Shown: one piece after another, positions 26,903 through 36,569 of the stretch
Layout of the letters: the number at the start of each line of letters is the position of its first letter
Position numbering within the stretch: the stretch's first letter is position 1
Made by a program: the position numbers and the translations under genes
Notes under the pieces: generated by a model
What the model was told of the DNA's origin: nothing
What the model saw: the letters and a program-made list of their open reading frames with translations, nothing else
The model's database searches: none
NCBI RefSeq assembly: GCF_015182315.1
Contig: NZ_PRDL01000001.1
Span: forward strand, 1,426,001 to 1,490,000
Length of the DNA stretch: 64,000 bases
DNA from: Cellvibrio polysaccharolyticus
GTDB taxonomy: Bacteria > Pseudomonadota > Gammaproteobacteria > Pseudomonadales > Cellvibrionaceae
Reading direction: 5' to 3'

Positions 26903-27529
26903 GCCACCTAATTACCTGAAAAAGCTGCTTTTGCGTCAAAAGCGCTGTATTTGGCTCGGAAAATCATTGAAACACACTTCGACAGCAAGATGGTGCAAAG
27001 CGTGAGCAGCGTTGAGGGGAGGGCATTATCCCGAACCGGCGGATTTGGATCAACTCCGCTGGATTTGGTAGAAGAATATGGGTGGGGTTTGCGCCCTATA
27101 AATGGCTCTGAAAGCAGGATTCTGGTGGGTTAGCTGGAGCAATGTCTGAGAAGCATGCACCTTCTGGACGTAAGCTAAAGACTTGGCGCTAAACCAGTCC
27201 AACCAACGCATCCGCTATTGAAAAAGAGATGAATACCCATAGTTGCTCCGATCTGTTCCTAATGAGTGCTCAGATAGCAAAACATTTCCAACTGGCACAA
27301 TGCGAGTTTGACGTTAGGTCCTGTATTCCAAAACCGTCGAGTCAGGGACGCCTCGTCGGAGCTACAGGGAACGTATGCATGCGTTTTTGGAATACAGGAC
27401 CTAACGTCAAACGGACATACGAACGCTAAGTTTGTCTTCCATCCAAAAGGAGGGCAGCGCAAAGTAGCAGAGAAGCTCGATTTTTTGTTCAAACAAGCAC
27501 CCGGTAAAGAGGCTTTTTGGTTCCAGGCC
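26903..27529. other. Intergenic region upstream of rnfA with repeat copy B
   Basis: 627 bases between two minus-strand genes. It holds the presumed rnf promoter (not resolved) and a complete cruciform repeat at 27294-27417. A 60-codon open frame at 26951-27133 has no recognisable product. Confidence 0.7.
27294..27417 (+). repeat. Cruciform intergenic repeat, copy B
   Basis: Begins GGCACAATGC like copy A. The 17-base variable arm at 27311-27327 (ACGTTAGGTCCTGTATT) pairs perfectly with 27391-27407, between conserved GTTTG/CAAAC and CCAAAA/TTTTTGG blocks. The core has the same two mini-hairpins with GGGA loops; the first is imperfect here (TCAGGGACGCCTCG). The arm sequence differs from copies A and C, but pairing is kept. 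Confidence 0.88.
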
Positions 27530-28432
27530 TCAACCCGCCTTTATATAACGCAAAGCAACCGCCGCTGCCGAGGTACGATTCTCCACCCCGAGCTTGCGGA
27601 AAATTTGCTCCAGATGCTTATTCACCGTACGCGGGCTCATCTCCAGAATCTGGCCGATCTCCCGGTTGGTCTTGCCGTGGGCAATCCACAACAACACATC
27701 TGCCTCACGTACTGTCACCGCAAACTGATGCTTCAGCGTATCCGTCGCACCCGCAACCGCCAGGCTCTCGCTGGCGCGAAATAAATGCTCCCTCTCATCC
27801 GGAAAAGCCAAATACTCCAACTTCAACGCAATACCCTGATGCCGCAAATCAAGCTGCTGACCAAAAGCCGGCAAATGCGTCAACCACTGCCGTAAGGCCG
27901 CCTCCAACACCGTCAACTCGGTACCGGTTTGTTGCAACAGGTTATACACCTGAGGCGTAGCCCACTGCATCGCGCCGCTATCATCGGTCGCCAATAAATA
28001 CTGGCCCGCGGTATCCAACGCATCTCTAATACGTTTTGCCTGGTGGGCATTGTCGAGATGCACCCGCATACGGGCAATCAACTCTTCCGGGTTAATGGGT
28101 TTGGGCATGTAATCCACACCGCCCGCTTGCAAGCCCGCAACAATATGGCCGGTATCGGTCAGGCCGGTCATAAAAATCACCGGCACATCGGCCACCGTCG
28201 GGTTTTGTTTCAACTTGCGGCAGGTTTCAAAACCATCCATGTGCGGCATGATCGCATCCAGCAAAATAATATCCGGGCGAATATTACGGGCAATCATCAA
28301 CGCCTGGTTGCCCTCCAGCGCCACCAGCACCGTAAAACCCGACTCCTCCAAAACATCGTTCAACATATGAATGCTTTCGATGGCGTCATCCACAATCAGC
28401 ACTACCGGTTTTTTTTGTCGGGATGTATTCAT
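27530..28432 (-). CDS. LuxR-type response regulator
   Basis: Predicted 300 aa. An N-terminal receiver domain (acidic pair Asp15/Asp16, phospho-acceptor Asp59 in LLDAIMPHMDG, Lys in YMPKPIN) is joined to a middle PAS-like segment (residues about 135-225) and a C-terminal LuxR/GerE helix-turn-helix (TVREADVLLWIAHGKTNREI ... VNKHLEQIFRKLGVENRT). Its start overlaps the stop of the hybrid kinase gene (TGATG), so the two are translationally coupled and almost certainly partners. Likely controls the divergent urt-fmd genes. Confidence 0.93.
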   Translation of the reverse strand: MNTSRQKKPVVLIVDDAIESIHMLNDVLEESGFTVLVALEGNQALMIARNIRPDIILLDAIMPHMDGFETCRKLKQNPTVADVPVIFMTGLTDTGHIVAGLQAGGVDYMPKPINPEELIARMRVHLDNAHQAKRIRDALDTAGQYLLATDDSGAMQWATPQVYNLLQQTGTELTVLEAALRQWLTHLPAFGQQLDLRHQGIALKLEYLAFPDEREHLFRASESLAVAGATDTLKHQFAVTVREADVLLWIAHGKTNREIGQILEMSPRTVNKHLEQIFRKLGVENRTSAAAVALRYIKAG

Positions 28433-31400
28433 CAGAAAAGGCTCTCTTTCACTGCGTAATTTTTAATAGGGCCAGCCGGATGGGTGGGGGTGTTGGAAAT
28501 CGTGTTTAACCATTGCATCAGGGTTTCAAAACAAAAACCGTTGGCCATATCGCGACAGTGCGCAATAAACGCGGCAGAGGCGACTTGGTCCGCCTCCAGT
28601 TGATCGAGGTAATCGGTCAATCCTTTTTTATGGCCAATGCTGGCCAGGGCGCGCAGTTGCACAAGAATGTCCTGATCAGGAATTTCCATGGCATCAATAC
28701 AGGCAATGCCTGGCGGTGCTGGGGTGGCTGCTACCGGTTCATAGCACCAGCTCAGCTCCAGCAGGCGGCCCACTGTGTCCAGCAGCAATGGCAAGCGAAC
28801 CGGTTTAACCATGTAGGCATCGTGCCATTGGGGCGGTTGGTCATCGTGATAGTGAAGATGATTATGGCCTTCGCTGGCATCTGCCGAGATCATTAAAATG
28901 GGGGACGAAAAACCGGCGAGGCGCAATTGCTCGGCACACTGCCAGCCATTGATATCGGGCATGGAAACATCCAGCAACAACAAATCCGGCCAACTGCTTT
29001 TGTCGCGGGTAAATGTTTCCAGCATCGCCAGAGGGTTGTCGGTATCTTCTATGACAAAACCGAGCGGTTCGAGCATCTCCCGCATTAACTGGCGGTGCGT
29101 TGCATCATCATCCACCGTCATAATACGGCGGCGCACGCCTTCGTAGTTATGGACGGTGCGCGTGTCGGTTGTAATCAGCGAGGGTTTACGGGGGTGCATA
29201 ATGCTCGACAGCATCAATGAAACTTTAAACAAACTGCCCTTGCCCGGTTGGCTGCTGACATTGATATCGCCACCCATAATATCGGTGAGCAAGCGGGTAA
29301 TCGTCAGGCCAAGGCCGGTGCCGGTTGCTGATGAGCGCGATGAAGTTACCCGCTCAAAAGGGCGGAAAATACGCTCCATATTTTCACTGGCAATGCCTTC
29401 GCCGGTATCGCGGATGGAAAATTCCGCTACCTGATTGCGGTAATGAATATTGAATTCAATACCACCCTGGGCGGTGTACTTAATAGCATTGGATAACAGG
29501 TTGATAAGAATTTGCCGCAAGCGCTTCTCATCGGTGTAAACCGATTCCGGTAAAAAATCGCTGCACTGAAATTTGAAATACAAGCCCTTGGCTTCAGCTT
29601 GCAGGCGAAACATATGCACCAGTTGATCCATCAGTACGCGAATTTGTACTTCATCGCGGTGCAAGTCCAGCCGTCCGGCTTCAATTTTTGAAATATCCAA
29701 CAACCCTTCAATCAGGTCCGCCAGGTGTTCGCCGCTGCGCCGAATAACACCCAGGGCATTTTTCCGGTGCGGCGGGATGTCCGGGTCTTTTTCCAGTAAC
29801 TGGGCGTAGCCCAGCACCGCGTTTAAGGGTGAACGTAACTCATGGCTGATGCCGGTCAGGTAGCGGCTTTTTGCCAGGTTGGCAGCTTCGGCTTCTTCTT
29901 TGGCGGTTTGCAGTGCACGGTCGGTTTGTTCGTGCGCCGCTATCTCTTCCGAGAGCAAGCGGTTTTGCCGCAGCGATTCTTCCTGGGCGACTACACGGCT
30001 TTCGTGTGCCAGCACAAACAGCCAGATAATAATGCCGGTGATAATAATCAGTAGAAAAAATACCTTCCACAAAGTGCCTGCCAGTAGCAAGGCACTGTCC
30101 GGGGCGCTGGTAACTGACTGAAAATAAATTAATGAAAGGAGCCCGCCGGAAATGCTGTTGATTAAAAACAGCAGCACCAGAAAATGGCCAATGCGTGAAT
30201 TGAAATCCGGCTGTAACCATTGTGGCAACAGATAGTGGATCGCCCCTTTCAATTGCTCGGTATAACGCGCGCCGGGTTTGCAAAAATCCTTGCAGCGCGC
30301 ATCCAGCGAACAACACAGTGAACAGATCGGGCCGTTGTAGGCCGGGCAGTGGGTAATGTCTTCCGACTCAAAGGTGTGTTCACAAATGCAGCAGGTTTGG
30401 GTTGCCGGTGCATTGGCATCATTAATCGGACGAGCCAGGTAATATTTGCCATCGGTTTTCCAGGCGATTAAGGGCGCAAACACCAGCGCAGAAAACAGCG
30501 TAATGAAGTGCGCAAATGCTTGCGCTATTTCACCCCAGGCGCCGCTATAGCAAACCAGACCGCACAACGAGGCTAATACCATAGAGCCAATACCAACCGG
30601 GTTGATATCGTATAAATGTGCGCGCCGGAACTCGATGTGTTTGGGGCTAAAACCGAGCGGTTTGTTAATCACCAGGTCGGCCACCAGCGTGCCTAGCCAG
30701 GCGACGGCAATAATGGCGTAGGTACTCAGCGTTTGTTCCAGCGCCTGGTAAACGCCAAGTTCCATTAACAGCAATGCAATGGCTACGTTAAACACCAGCC
30801 AGACTACCCGCCCGGGGTGGCTGTGGGTTAAGCGCGAGAAAAAATTGGACCAGGCGATGGAGCCGGCATAGGCATTGGTCACATTGATTTTCAGTTGGCA
30901 GAGGATGACAAAAATACCGGCCAGCGCCAGCGCCGACTCGGGCGATTGACTAACGTAGCCAAAAGCAATTTGATACATGCGCGTGGGGTCGGTAGCTTCA
31001 TCGGCGGGCACACCATGATTAATAGCCAGCACCATCAAAAACGAGCCCGCGAGAATTTTCAACATGCCGGGGATAATCCAGCCTGGCCCGCCACATAAAA
31101 GTGCTATCCACCAGCGGCCTTTTTTTCCGGGTTGGGCGGGCGGTAAAAACCGTAAAAAATCGACCTGTTCGCCAATCTGGGCAATTAACGAAAATAAGAC
31201 GGCGGCGGCTGCACCAAAAAACATCAACGAAAAGCCGGGTTGTTGTTTTTGTTCGGTGCCGGTAAACGATGTCCAGTCATCGACGCTGCTGATATCGCAA
31301 TACAAAATGTAAGCGAAGGGCGCCAGTTGCAATACCAGCCAGAAGGGCTGTGTCCACAATTGAAAACGGGTGATAAAGGTAATGCCGTGAGTGACCAGCG

Positions 31401-31887
31401 GGATAACCAGCACAGAGCACAACAAGTAGCCGTACACCAAGGGCAGGTCGAACATCCATTGCAATGCCAGCGCCATAATCGCCGCTTCGAGCGCGAAAAA
31501 AATAAAGGTGAACGAGGCATAAATCAGCGAAGTGACGGTAGAACCGATGTAGCCAAAACCGGCGCCCCGGGTTAGCAGGTCAATGTCTACCCCGTAACGG
31601 GCGGCATAGTAACTGATGGGAATAGCGCTGATAAAAATCAGTAATCCCACGGCAAGAATAGCCACTACCGCATTAATGAATCCGTAATGCAAGGTGATGG
31701 ACGCACCAATCGCTTCCAATGCCAAAAAAGAAATCGCCCCGGCCAACGCCGTAAACGCCACCTGGCTTGCTGACCAGCGTCGGCCGCTTTTTGCAGTAAA
31801 ACGCAGCGCGTAGTCTTCCAGGGTTTCGTTAACCACCCATTGGTTGTAATTACGTCTGACCCGGAAAATAGTTTGTCTGGCTGACAT
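28432..31887 (-). CDS. Hybrid histidine kinase with NCS1 permease-like sensor
   Basis: Predicted 1151 aa from ATG 31887. Residues about 1-490 resemble an NCS1 (cytosine/purine/allantoin) permease with about 12 membrane helices. A cysteine-rich stretch (nine Cys between 499 and 536) looks like a metal-binding module; two more membrane helices follow. HisKA has His682 (SHELRSPLNA), the ATPase has its N-box near 800 and GTGLGLTI near 856-863, and a receiver domain has Asp973. The C-terminus may be a vestigial phosphotransfer domain. By analogy with transporter-sensor kinases such as CbrA, it probably senses a nitrogen compound at the membrane and signals to the adjacent LuxR regulator. Confidence 0.9.
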   Translation of the reverse strand: MSARQTIFRVRRNYNQWVVNETLEDYALRFTAKSGRRWSASQVAFTALAGAISFLALEAIGASITLHYGFINAVVAILAVGLLIFISAIPISYYAARYGVDIDLLTRGAGFGYIGSTVTSLIYASFTFIFFALEAAIMALALQWMFDLPLVYGYLLCSVLVIPLVTHGITFITRFQLWTQPFWLVLQLAPFAYILYCDISSVDDWTSFTGTEQKQQPGFSLMFFGAAAAVLFSLIAQIGEQVDFLRFLPPAQPGKKGRWWIALLCGGPGWIIPGMLKILAGSFLMVLAINHGVPADEATDPTRMYQIAFGYVSQSPESALALAGIFVILCQLKINVTNAYAGSIAWSNFFSRLTHSHPGRVVWLVFNVAIALLLMELGVYQALEQTLSTYAIIAVAWLGTLVADLVINKPLGFSPKHIEFRRAHLYDINPVGIGSMVLASLCGLVCYSGAWGEIAQAFAHFITLFSALVFAPLIAWKTDGKYYLARPINDANAPATQTCCICEHTFESEDITHCPAYNGPICSLCCSLDARCKDFCKPGARYTEQLKGAIHYLLPQWLQPDFNSRIGHFLVLLFLINSISGGLLSLIYFQSVTSAPDSALLLAGTLWKVFFLLIIITGIIIWLFVLAHESRVVAQEESLRQNRLLSEEIAAHEQTDRALQTAKEEAEAANLAKSRYLTGISHELRSPLNAVLGYAQLLEKDPDIPPHRKNALGVIRRSGEHLADLIEGLLDISKIEAGRLDLHRDEVQIRVLMDQLVHMFRLQAEAKGLYFKFQCSDFLPESVYTDEKRLRQILINLLSNAIKYTAQGGIEFNIHYRNQVAEFSIRDTGEGIASENMERIFRPFERVTSSRSSATGTGLGLTITRLLTDIMGGDINVSSQPGKGSLFKVSLMLSSIMHPRKPSLITTDTRTVHNYEGVRRRIMTVDDDATHRQLMREMLEPLGFVIEDTDNPLAMLETFTRDKSSWPDLLLLDVSMPDINGWQCAEQLRLAGFSSPILMISADASEGHNHLHYHDDQPPQWHDAYMVKPVRLPLLLDTVGRLLELSWCYEPVAATPAPPGIACIDAMEIPDQDILVQLRALASIGHKKGLTDYLDQLEADQVASAAFIAHCRDMANGFCFETLMQWLNTISNTPTHPAGPIKNYAVKESLF

Positions 31888-32276
31888 GGGAAAAATCCAA
31901 AAGCAAAAGCGTTCGCAGGCATCACCTTTCCGGACAAACAGGCACCCGCTACACAACAACACTTGCCACTTGCTGTGTCATTTTGGGGCGAGTGCATCGG
32001 ACGCTTGTCAGTTTGTGGTGCGCATTATTTTCCTTATGGGTTTTTCAGCTGCATCCGGCATTACGCGCCTGCGTGTAGTCAAGTTCAAATCAATCTTCGT
32101 GCCATCCCGAAATTTTTCTGCTTATGCGTTAAATGACGTAGTGGCATGGGCCATTTGTCGAATGGTTGCGCTTGCCCGGTCTGGTCAAAATGAAAACCGT
32201 GGGCACACCGGTGTCTGACGGGGAAGAGGAATCGATATAACGATCCTGCTTTTTGAATAATCCATGAGGGTAGGTT
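31888..32276. other. Divergent control region, kinase / urtA
   Basis: 389 bases. It contains the shared 17-bp operator-like sequence at 32127-32143 and, next to urtA, the ribosome site GAGGG. No gene was seen, and no known riboswitch could be recognised. Confidence 0.6.
32124..32143 (+). promoter_or_regulatory. Operator-like palindrome upstream of urtA
   Basis: ATGCGT-TAAATG-ACGTAG (32124-32141) is an imperfect inverted repeat. CGTTAAATGACGTAGTG at 32127-32143 is identical over 17 bases to the reverse complement of 37666-37682 before fmdA. It lies 134 bases before urtA and about 240 before the divergent kinase gene. Probable site for the LuxR-type regulator (inference). Confidence 0.6.
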
Positions 32277-33527
32277 ATGAGCACATCAACGATCAAACGA
32301 TCCGGGCACAGCAAACTGACCAAACGATGGTTAAGCAGTTTGTGCAGCCTGGCGGCGTCCTGCGCACTGTCAGTAACGGCGATGGCTGCCGAAGTGAACA
32401 CCACCGGTCTTGCGGTAACAGATACCACGGTCAAGGTAGGTATTCTGCACTCTGTTACCGGCACCATGGCGATCAGCGAAACCGGCTCGGTACAAGCGGA
32501 AAAACTGGCCATTGAACAAATCAATGCCATGGGCGGTGTGTTGGGCAGAAAGATTGAATTTATTCAGGAAGACGGCGCCAGCGATTGGCCCACCTTCGCC
32601 GAAAAATCCCGCAAGCTGTTGGTGAACGACAAGGTTGCTGCGGTGTTCGGTTGCTGGACATCTGCCTCGCGTAAAGCGGTACTGCCAATTTTTGAACAAT
32701 ACAACGGCATGCTTTACTACCCCACCTTCTACGAAGGTTTGGAACAATCGCCCAATGTTATCTACACCGGTCAGGAAGCTACCCAGCAAATTATTGCCGG
32801 TATTGACTGGGTGGTAAAAAACAAGGATGCGAAGACATTCTACCTGCTCGGGTCCGATTACATCTGGCCGCGAACCTCCAACAAAATTGCACGTAAACAC
32901 ATTGAAAAATTGGGCTTGAAAGTAGTGGGTGAAGAATATTATCCACTCGGCCATACCCAGTTCAACTCGGTCATTAACAAAATCAAACTGCGCAAGCCGG
33001 ATGTGATTTACGCGATTGTGGTAGGCGGTTCCAACGTAGCCTTCTACAAACAATTGAAAGCAGCCGGTATTGATATGACCAAAGAAAGCCCGCTGGTATT
33101 GACCATCTCGGTAACCGAAGACGAAATTCTTGGCATCGGTGGCGAGAACATGGTGGGTGCTTATGCGGCGATGAAATACTTCCAGAGCCTGCCAAATGCT
33201 AATAACGAAGCGTTCGTAAAAGCCTTTAAAGAGCGTTGGGGTAACGACATCGTGATCGGCGATGTAACCCAGGCCGCTTACCTTGGCCCCTGGTTGTGGA
33301 AAGCCGCTGTTGAAAAAGCCGGCTCGTTTGATATCGACAAAGTTCGCGCAGCATCACCGGGTATTGAATTGACTACCGCACCGGAAGGCTACGTGAAAGT
33401 TCATGAAAATCATCACCTCTGGTCAAAAACCCGTATTGGTCATGCTCAGGCTGACGGTCAATACAAAGTGGTTTACGAAACAGAAGAGCTGATTGAGCCG
33501 GATCCGTTCCCAGCTGGTTATCAATAA
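32277..33527 (+). CDS. urtA: Urea/short-chain amide ABC transporter substrate-binding protein
   Basis: Predicted 416 aa. The signal peptide is cleaved near AMA-AE (residue about 38). KVGILHSVTGTMAISE, GGVLGRKIEFIQEDGASDWP, VFGCWTSASRKAVLP and LYYPTFYEGLEQSPN are typical of UrtA and its close relative FmdD. The protein captures urea or small amides in the periplasm for the UrtBCDE transporter. No urease genes are in the window, but formamidase is, so formamide or another amide is as likely a ligand as urea. GAGGG precedes the ATG. Confidence 0.92.
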   Translation: MSTSTIKRSGHSKLTKRWLSSLCSLAASCALSVTAMAAEVNTTGLAVTDTTVKVGILHSVTGTMAISETGSVQAEKLAIEQINAMGGVLGRKIEFIQEDGASDWPTFAEKSRKLLVNDKVAAVFGCWTSASRKAVLPIFEQYNGMLYYPTFYEGLEQSPNVIYTGQEATQQIIAGIDWVVKNKDAKTFYLLGSDYIWPRTSNKIARKHIEKLGLKVVGEEYYPLGHTQFNSVINKIKLRKPDVIYAIVVGGSNVAFYKQLKAAGIDMTKESPLVLTISVTEDEILGIGGENMVGAYAAMKYFQSLPNANNEAFVKAFKERWGNDIVIGDVTQAAYLGPWLWKAAVEKAGSFDIDKVRAASPGIELTTAPEGYVKVHENHHLWSKTRIGHAQADGQYKVVYETEELIEPDPFPAGYQ

Positions 33528-33534
33528 GTTCGCT

Positions 33535-33570
33535 ACCGGCCTTCAGATCCCTTGAAGGCCGGTGTTTTTT
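33535..33570 (+). terminator. Hairpin terminator/attenuator between urtA and urtB
   Basis: An 11-bp perfect stem ACCGGCCTTCA (33535-33545) / TGAAGGCCGGT (33553-33563) followed by six T. Lying inside the operon, it probably gives partial termination so that the binding protein is made in excess over the membrane parts. Confidence 0.85.
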
Positions 33571-33690
33571 CTGAGTTGAAATCGCATTGTAAAGACGCAT
33601 CAAGGCACGTGTTACAGGCAGCTGCACCGGGCATTGGATGTATTCGCTGATGTGCCGCTGACAGATTATTTTTTTGCAGGAGTATCCGGG

Positions 33691-34617
33691 ATGTTTGCTG
33701 AATACAGTTCGTCGGAATTAATGTCCATTTTTGCCATGCAGGGTTTTGCCGGATTAATCCTGTTTTCTGTGTTTGTACTGATGGCGCTGGGGCTGGCCAT
33801 TATTTTTGGACAAATGGGCGTTATTAACATGGCACATGGAGAATTTATGATTCTCGGTGCTTACATTACCTATCTGGTTTCCAACCTTTTCTCGCAACAT
33901 TTTCCCGAGTTGTTCAGTTACTACTTTTTCATCGCCATGATTCTCGCCTTTTTTGCCACCGCGCTACTCGGCGCCCTGGTGGAATGGGGCATGATCCGTT
34001 TTTTATACCACCGCCCTTTGGACACCTTATTGGCCACCTGGGGTTTAAGCCTGATTTTGCAGCAAATTTATCGCAGTGTTTTTGGCGCGCGCGAAGTGGG
34101 CGTTACCTTGCCTGACTGGTTAATGGGCTCTTATCAATTAAGTGAAACGATTGAAATTCCGGTCAACGGTTTGTTCGTTATGTCGCTGGCCATTGCTATC
34201 TCACTGGCGGTTGCCGTGCTGATGTATCGCTCGCGCTGGGGCATTCAGGTGCGGGCAGTGGTGCAAAACCGCCCGATGGCCGGTGCGGTGGGGATTAATA
34301 CGGCAAAAGTAGACCGTATGACCTTTGCCCTGGGCTGCGGTATCGCCGGTATTGCCGGTAGCGCCTTCACCATGATTGGTTCAACCGGGCCAACCTCGGG
34401 GCAGCTTTATATTGTGGATACCTTTCTGGTGGTGGTATTCGGCGGTGCAACCAGTTTGCTCGGCACTATCGCGTCTGCTTTTGGTATTTCGCAAGCGCAG
34501 TCCACCATGGAATTTTTTATCAGTGGTTCGATGGCCAAAGTATTAACGCTGTTGTTTGTGGTTATGGTGCTGATGATCAGACCGCAAGGCCTGTTCAATC
34601 TCAAAGTGCGTCGCTAG
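33691..34617 (+). CDS. urtB: Urea/amide ABC transporter permease UrtB
   Basis: Predicted 308 aa from ATG 33691, where GCAGGAG is eight bases upstream; the frame is open back to 33634. A branched-chain amino-acid-type permease with about eight helices: GQMGVINMAHGEFMILGAY, LATWGLSLILQQIYR and the conserved VVFGGATSLLGTIASAFGI. It forms the channel with UrtC. It ends 12 bases before urtC. Confidence 0.93.
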   Translation: MFAEYSSSELMSIFAMQGFAGLILFSVFVLMALGLAIIFGQMGVINMAHGEFMILGAYITYLVSNLFSQHFPELFSYYFFIAMILAFFATALLGALVEWGMIRFLYHRPLDTLLATWGLSLILQQIYRSVFGAREVGVTLPDWLMGSYQLSETIEIPVNGLFVMSLAIAISLAVAVLMYRSRWGIQVRAVVQNRPMAGAVGINTAKVDRMTFALGCGIAGIAGSAFTMIGSTGPTSGQLYIVDTFLVVVFGGATSLLGTIASAFGISQAQSTMEFFISGSMAKVLTLLFVVMVLMIRPQGLFNLKVRR

Positions 34618-34629
34618 GAGGAAAGTCTG

Positions 34630-35775
34630 ATGTTACAGCAACATTTACGTACGCTGATGGGTGGCAAAGAGTGGGTCGGCTTTTTGATTCTCGCTGTTTT
34701 GCTCATCGTGGTTCTTCCTCTGACGCTGGATATTTTCCGTCTTAATCTGGTCGGCAAATATCTTACCTGGGCTTTTGTGGCGATCGGGCTGGTGTTGTGT
34801 TGGGGTTATGGTGGCATTCTCAGTTTGGGGCAAGGCATTTTCTTCGGCATTGGCGGTTACGTCATGGCGATGTTTCTCAAACTGGAATCGTCTGATCCGG
34901 AAAGCACAAAAATTCAATCTACGCCGGGCATCCCCGACTTTATGGATTGGAACCAGCTCACCGAATTGCCCTGGTTCTGGCAACCGTTTGACAGTTTTCT
35001 GTTCACCATCATCGCCATTTTGATATTGCCTGCGTTGTTGGCTTACATCATCGGTGCCGCCATGTTCAAACGCCGCGTAGGCGGGGTGTATTTCGCCATC
35101 ATCACCCAGGCCATCGCCGCCATTGCCACCATTCTTATTATTGGTCAGCAAGGTTATACCGGCGGTGTGAACGGCATTACTGATTTACGCACCTTGATGG
35201 GCATGGATATTCGTACCGATAGCGCGCGATATTTCTTTTACTTTGTATGTGTTGCCTTGCTGTTTGTGAGTCTGTTTGTTGCGCAATACATCCGTAAAAG
35301 TAAATTGGGCCGCTTGCTGGTTGCCATGCGTGATAAGGAAGACCGGGTACGTTTTTCCGGTTACGACGTTGCCAGTTTCAAAATCTTTGTGTTCTGTATG
35401 GGCGCGGTATTTGCCTCGGTGGGTGGTGCCATGTTCACCCTGCAGGTAGGTTTTATGTCGCCCACACTGGTCGGTATTGTGCCTTCCATTGAAATGGTCA
35501 TCTTCTGTGCGGTTGGCGGTCGCCTCTCTATTATCGGTGCTGTATACGGTGCGCTGATTGTTAACTGGGCCAAAACCGCACTGTCAGAAAGCTTCCCGGA
35601 ATTGTGGCTGCTGGCCATGGGCGCACTGTTTATTGGTGTGGTCATGGCTTTCCCTAACGGGCTGGCCGGTTTGTACAGCGCCCACATTGAACCGCGACTG
35701 CTCAAACTCTTGCCAAAGAAAAATACACCTGCTGCACCTATAGCATCACCGGTTAAAGAGGGCACTTCATCATGA
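34630..35775 (+). CDS. urtC: Urea/amide ABC transporter permease UrtC
   Basis: Predicted 381 aa. LivM-type permease: GYGGILSLGQGIFFGIGGYV, GGVNGITDL and AVGGRLSIIGAVYGALIVNW are characteristic, and it has the longer loop usual in UrtC. AGGAGG lies just before the ATG. The stop overlaps the urtD start (ATGA). Confidence 0.93.
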   Translation: MLQQHLRTLMGGKEWVGFLILAVLLIVVLPLTLDIFRLNLVGKYLTWAFVAIGLVLCWGYGGILSLGQGIFFGIGGYVMAMFLKLESSDPESTKIQSTPGIPDFMDWNQLTELPWFWQPFDSFLFTIIAILILPALLAYIIGAAMFKRRVGGVYFAIITQAIAAIATILIIGQQGYTGGVNGITDLRTLMGMDIRTDSARYFFYFVCVALLFVSLFVAQYIRKSKLGRLLVAMRDKEDRVRFSGYDVASFKIFVFCMGAVFASVGGAMFTLQVGFMSPTLVGIVPSIEMVIFCAVGGRLSIIGAVYGALIVNWAKTALSESFPELWLLAMGALFIGVVMAFPNGLAGLYSAHIEPRLLKLLPKKNTPAAPIASPVKEGTSS

Positions 35776-36521
35776 TGACGACTAACACCGACTTCGTATT
35801 GGCGGTTGAAGGGTTAACGGTTTCTTTTGATGGTTTCAAAGCGGTGAGCGATCTCAGTTTTTATGTCGATGAAAATGAAATTCGCGTAATTATCGGCCCC
35901 AATGGGGCTGGTAAAACCACTGTGCTGGATTTGATTTGCGGTCGTACCCGTGCCACGGAAGGCTCTATAAAATTCAAAAACCGCGAACTGACCAAACTCA
36001 AAGAGCATGACATCGTTAAAGCCGGCGTTGGCCGTAAATTTCAAAATCCATCTATCTACGGCGATTTAACCGTATTTGAAAACCTGGAGATTTCTTTTCC
36101 GCGTGGGCGCTCGGTGTGGGGTGCTTTGACTTTTAATCGCGATGCAGAAGTTATTAACAAAATCCATGAAATTGCCGAGATGATTTTTCTCAAGGATCTT
36201 CTCCATCACCAGGCCGACCTGCTCAGCCATGGACAAAAGCAGTGGCTTGAAATTGGCATGCTGCTGATTCAGGACCCGCAATTGCTGATGCTGGATGAGC
36301 CGGTGGCGGGTATGTCGGTAGGTGAGCGCCAACAAACGGCGGAGTTACTGCGCAAAATTACCAAGGGGCGCTCGGTTATTGTTATCGAGCACGATATGCA
36401 ATTCGTGGCACAAATCGCTGACAAGGTAACGGTATTGCATCAGGGAAAAATTCTTGCAGAAGGTTCGGCAGAAAAAGTTAAACAAGACCCGAAGGTCATT
36501 GATGTGTACCTGGGTCATTGA
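35772..36521 (+). CDS. urtD: Urea/amide ABC transporter ATP-binding protein UrtD
   Basis: Predicted 249 aa. Walker A GPNGAGKT, Walker B LLMLDEP and switch histidine in VIEHDMQF. The signature reads LSHGQKQWLEIGMLL instead of LSGGQ, which is normal for UrtD/LivG. It powers uptake together with UrtE. Overlaps urtC by four bases. Confidence 0.94.
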   Translation: MMTTNTDFVLAVEGLTVSFDGFKAVSDLSFYVDENEIRVIIGPNGAGKTTVLDLICGRTRATEGSIKFKNRELTKLKEHDIVKAGVGRKFQNPSIYGDLTVFENLEISFPRGRSVWGALTFNRDAEVINKIHEIAEMIFLKDLLHHQADLLSHGQKQWLEIGMLLIQDPQLLMLDEPVAGMSVGERQQTAELLRKITKGRSVIVIEHDMQFVAQIADKVTVLHQGKILAEGSAEKVKQDPKVIDVYLGH

Positions 36522-36569
36522 TTCAATAAATTGGGGCGGAACCAGTTAACCTGGAGAGGAAACCTTATT

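Noticed and set aside
27294..27304. Sigma54 promoter inside repeats A and B (TGGCAC or AGGCAC followed by AATGC)
   Set aside because: The GG and GC elements are not 12 bases apart, so spacing is wrong.
27294..27417. Integron attC site
   Set aside because: The paired arms with GTTAGG/CCTAAC look attC-like in copy B, but copies C, D and E lack GTTRRRY/RYYYAAC, and no integrase or cassette array is present.
32144..32276. Guanidine or other riboswitch in the urtA leader
   Set aside because: No diagnostic conserved segments of a known class could be matched by eye.
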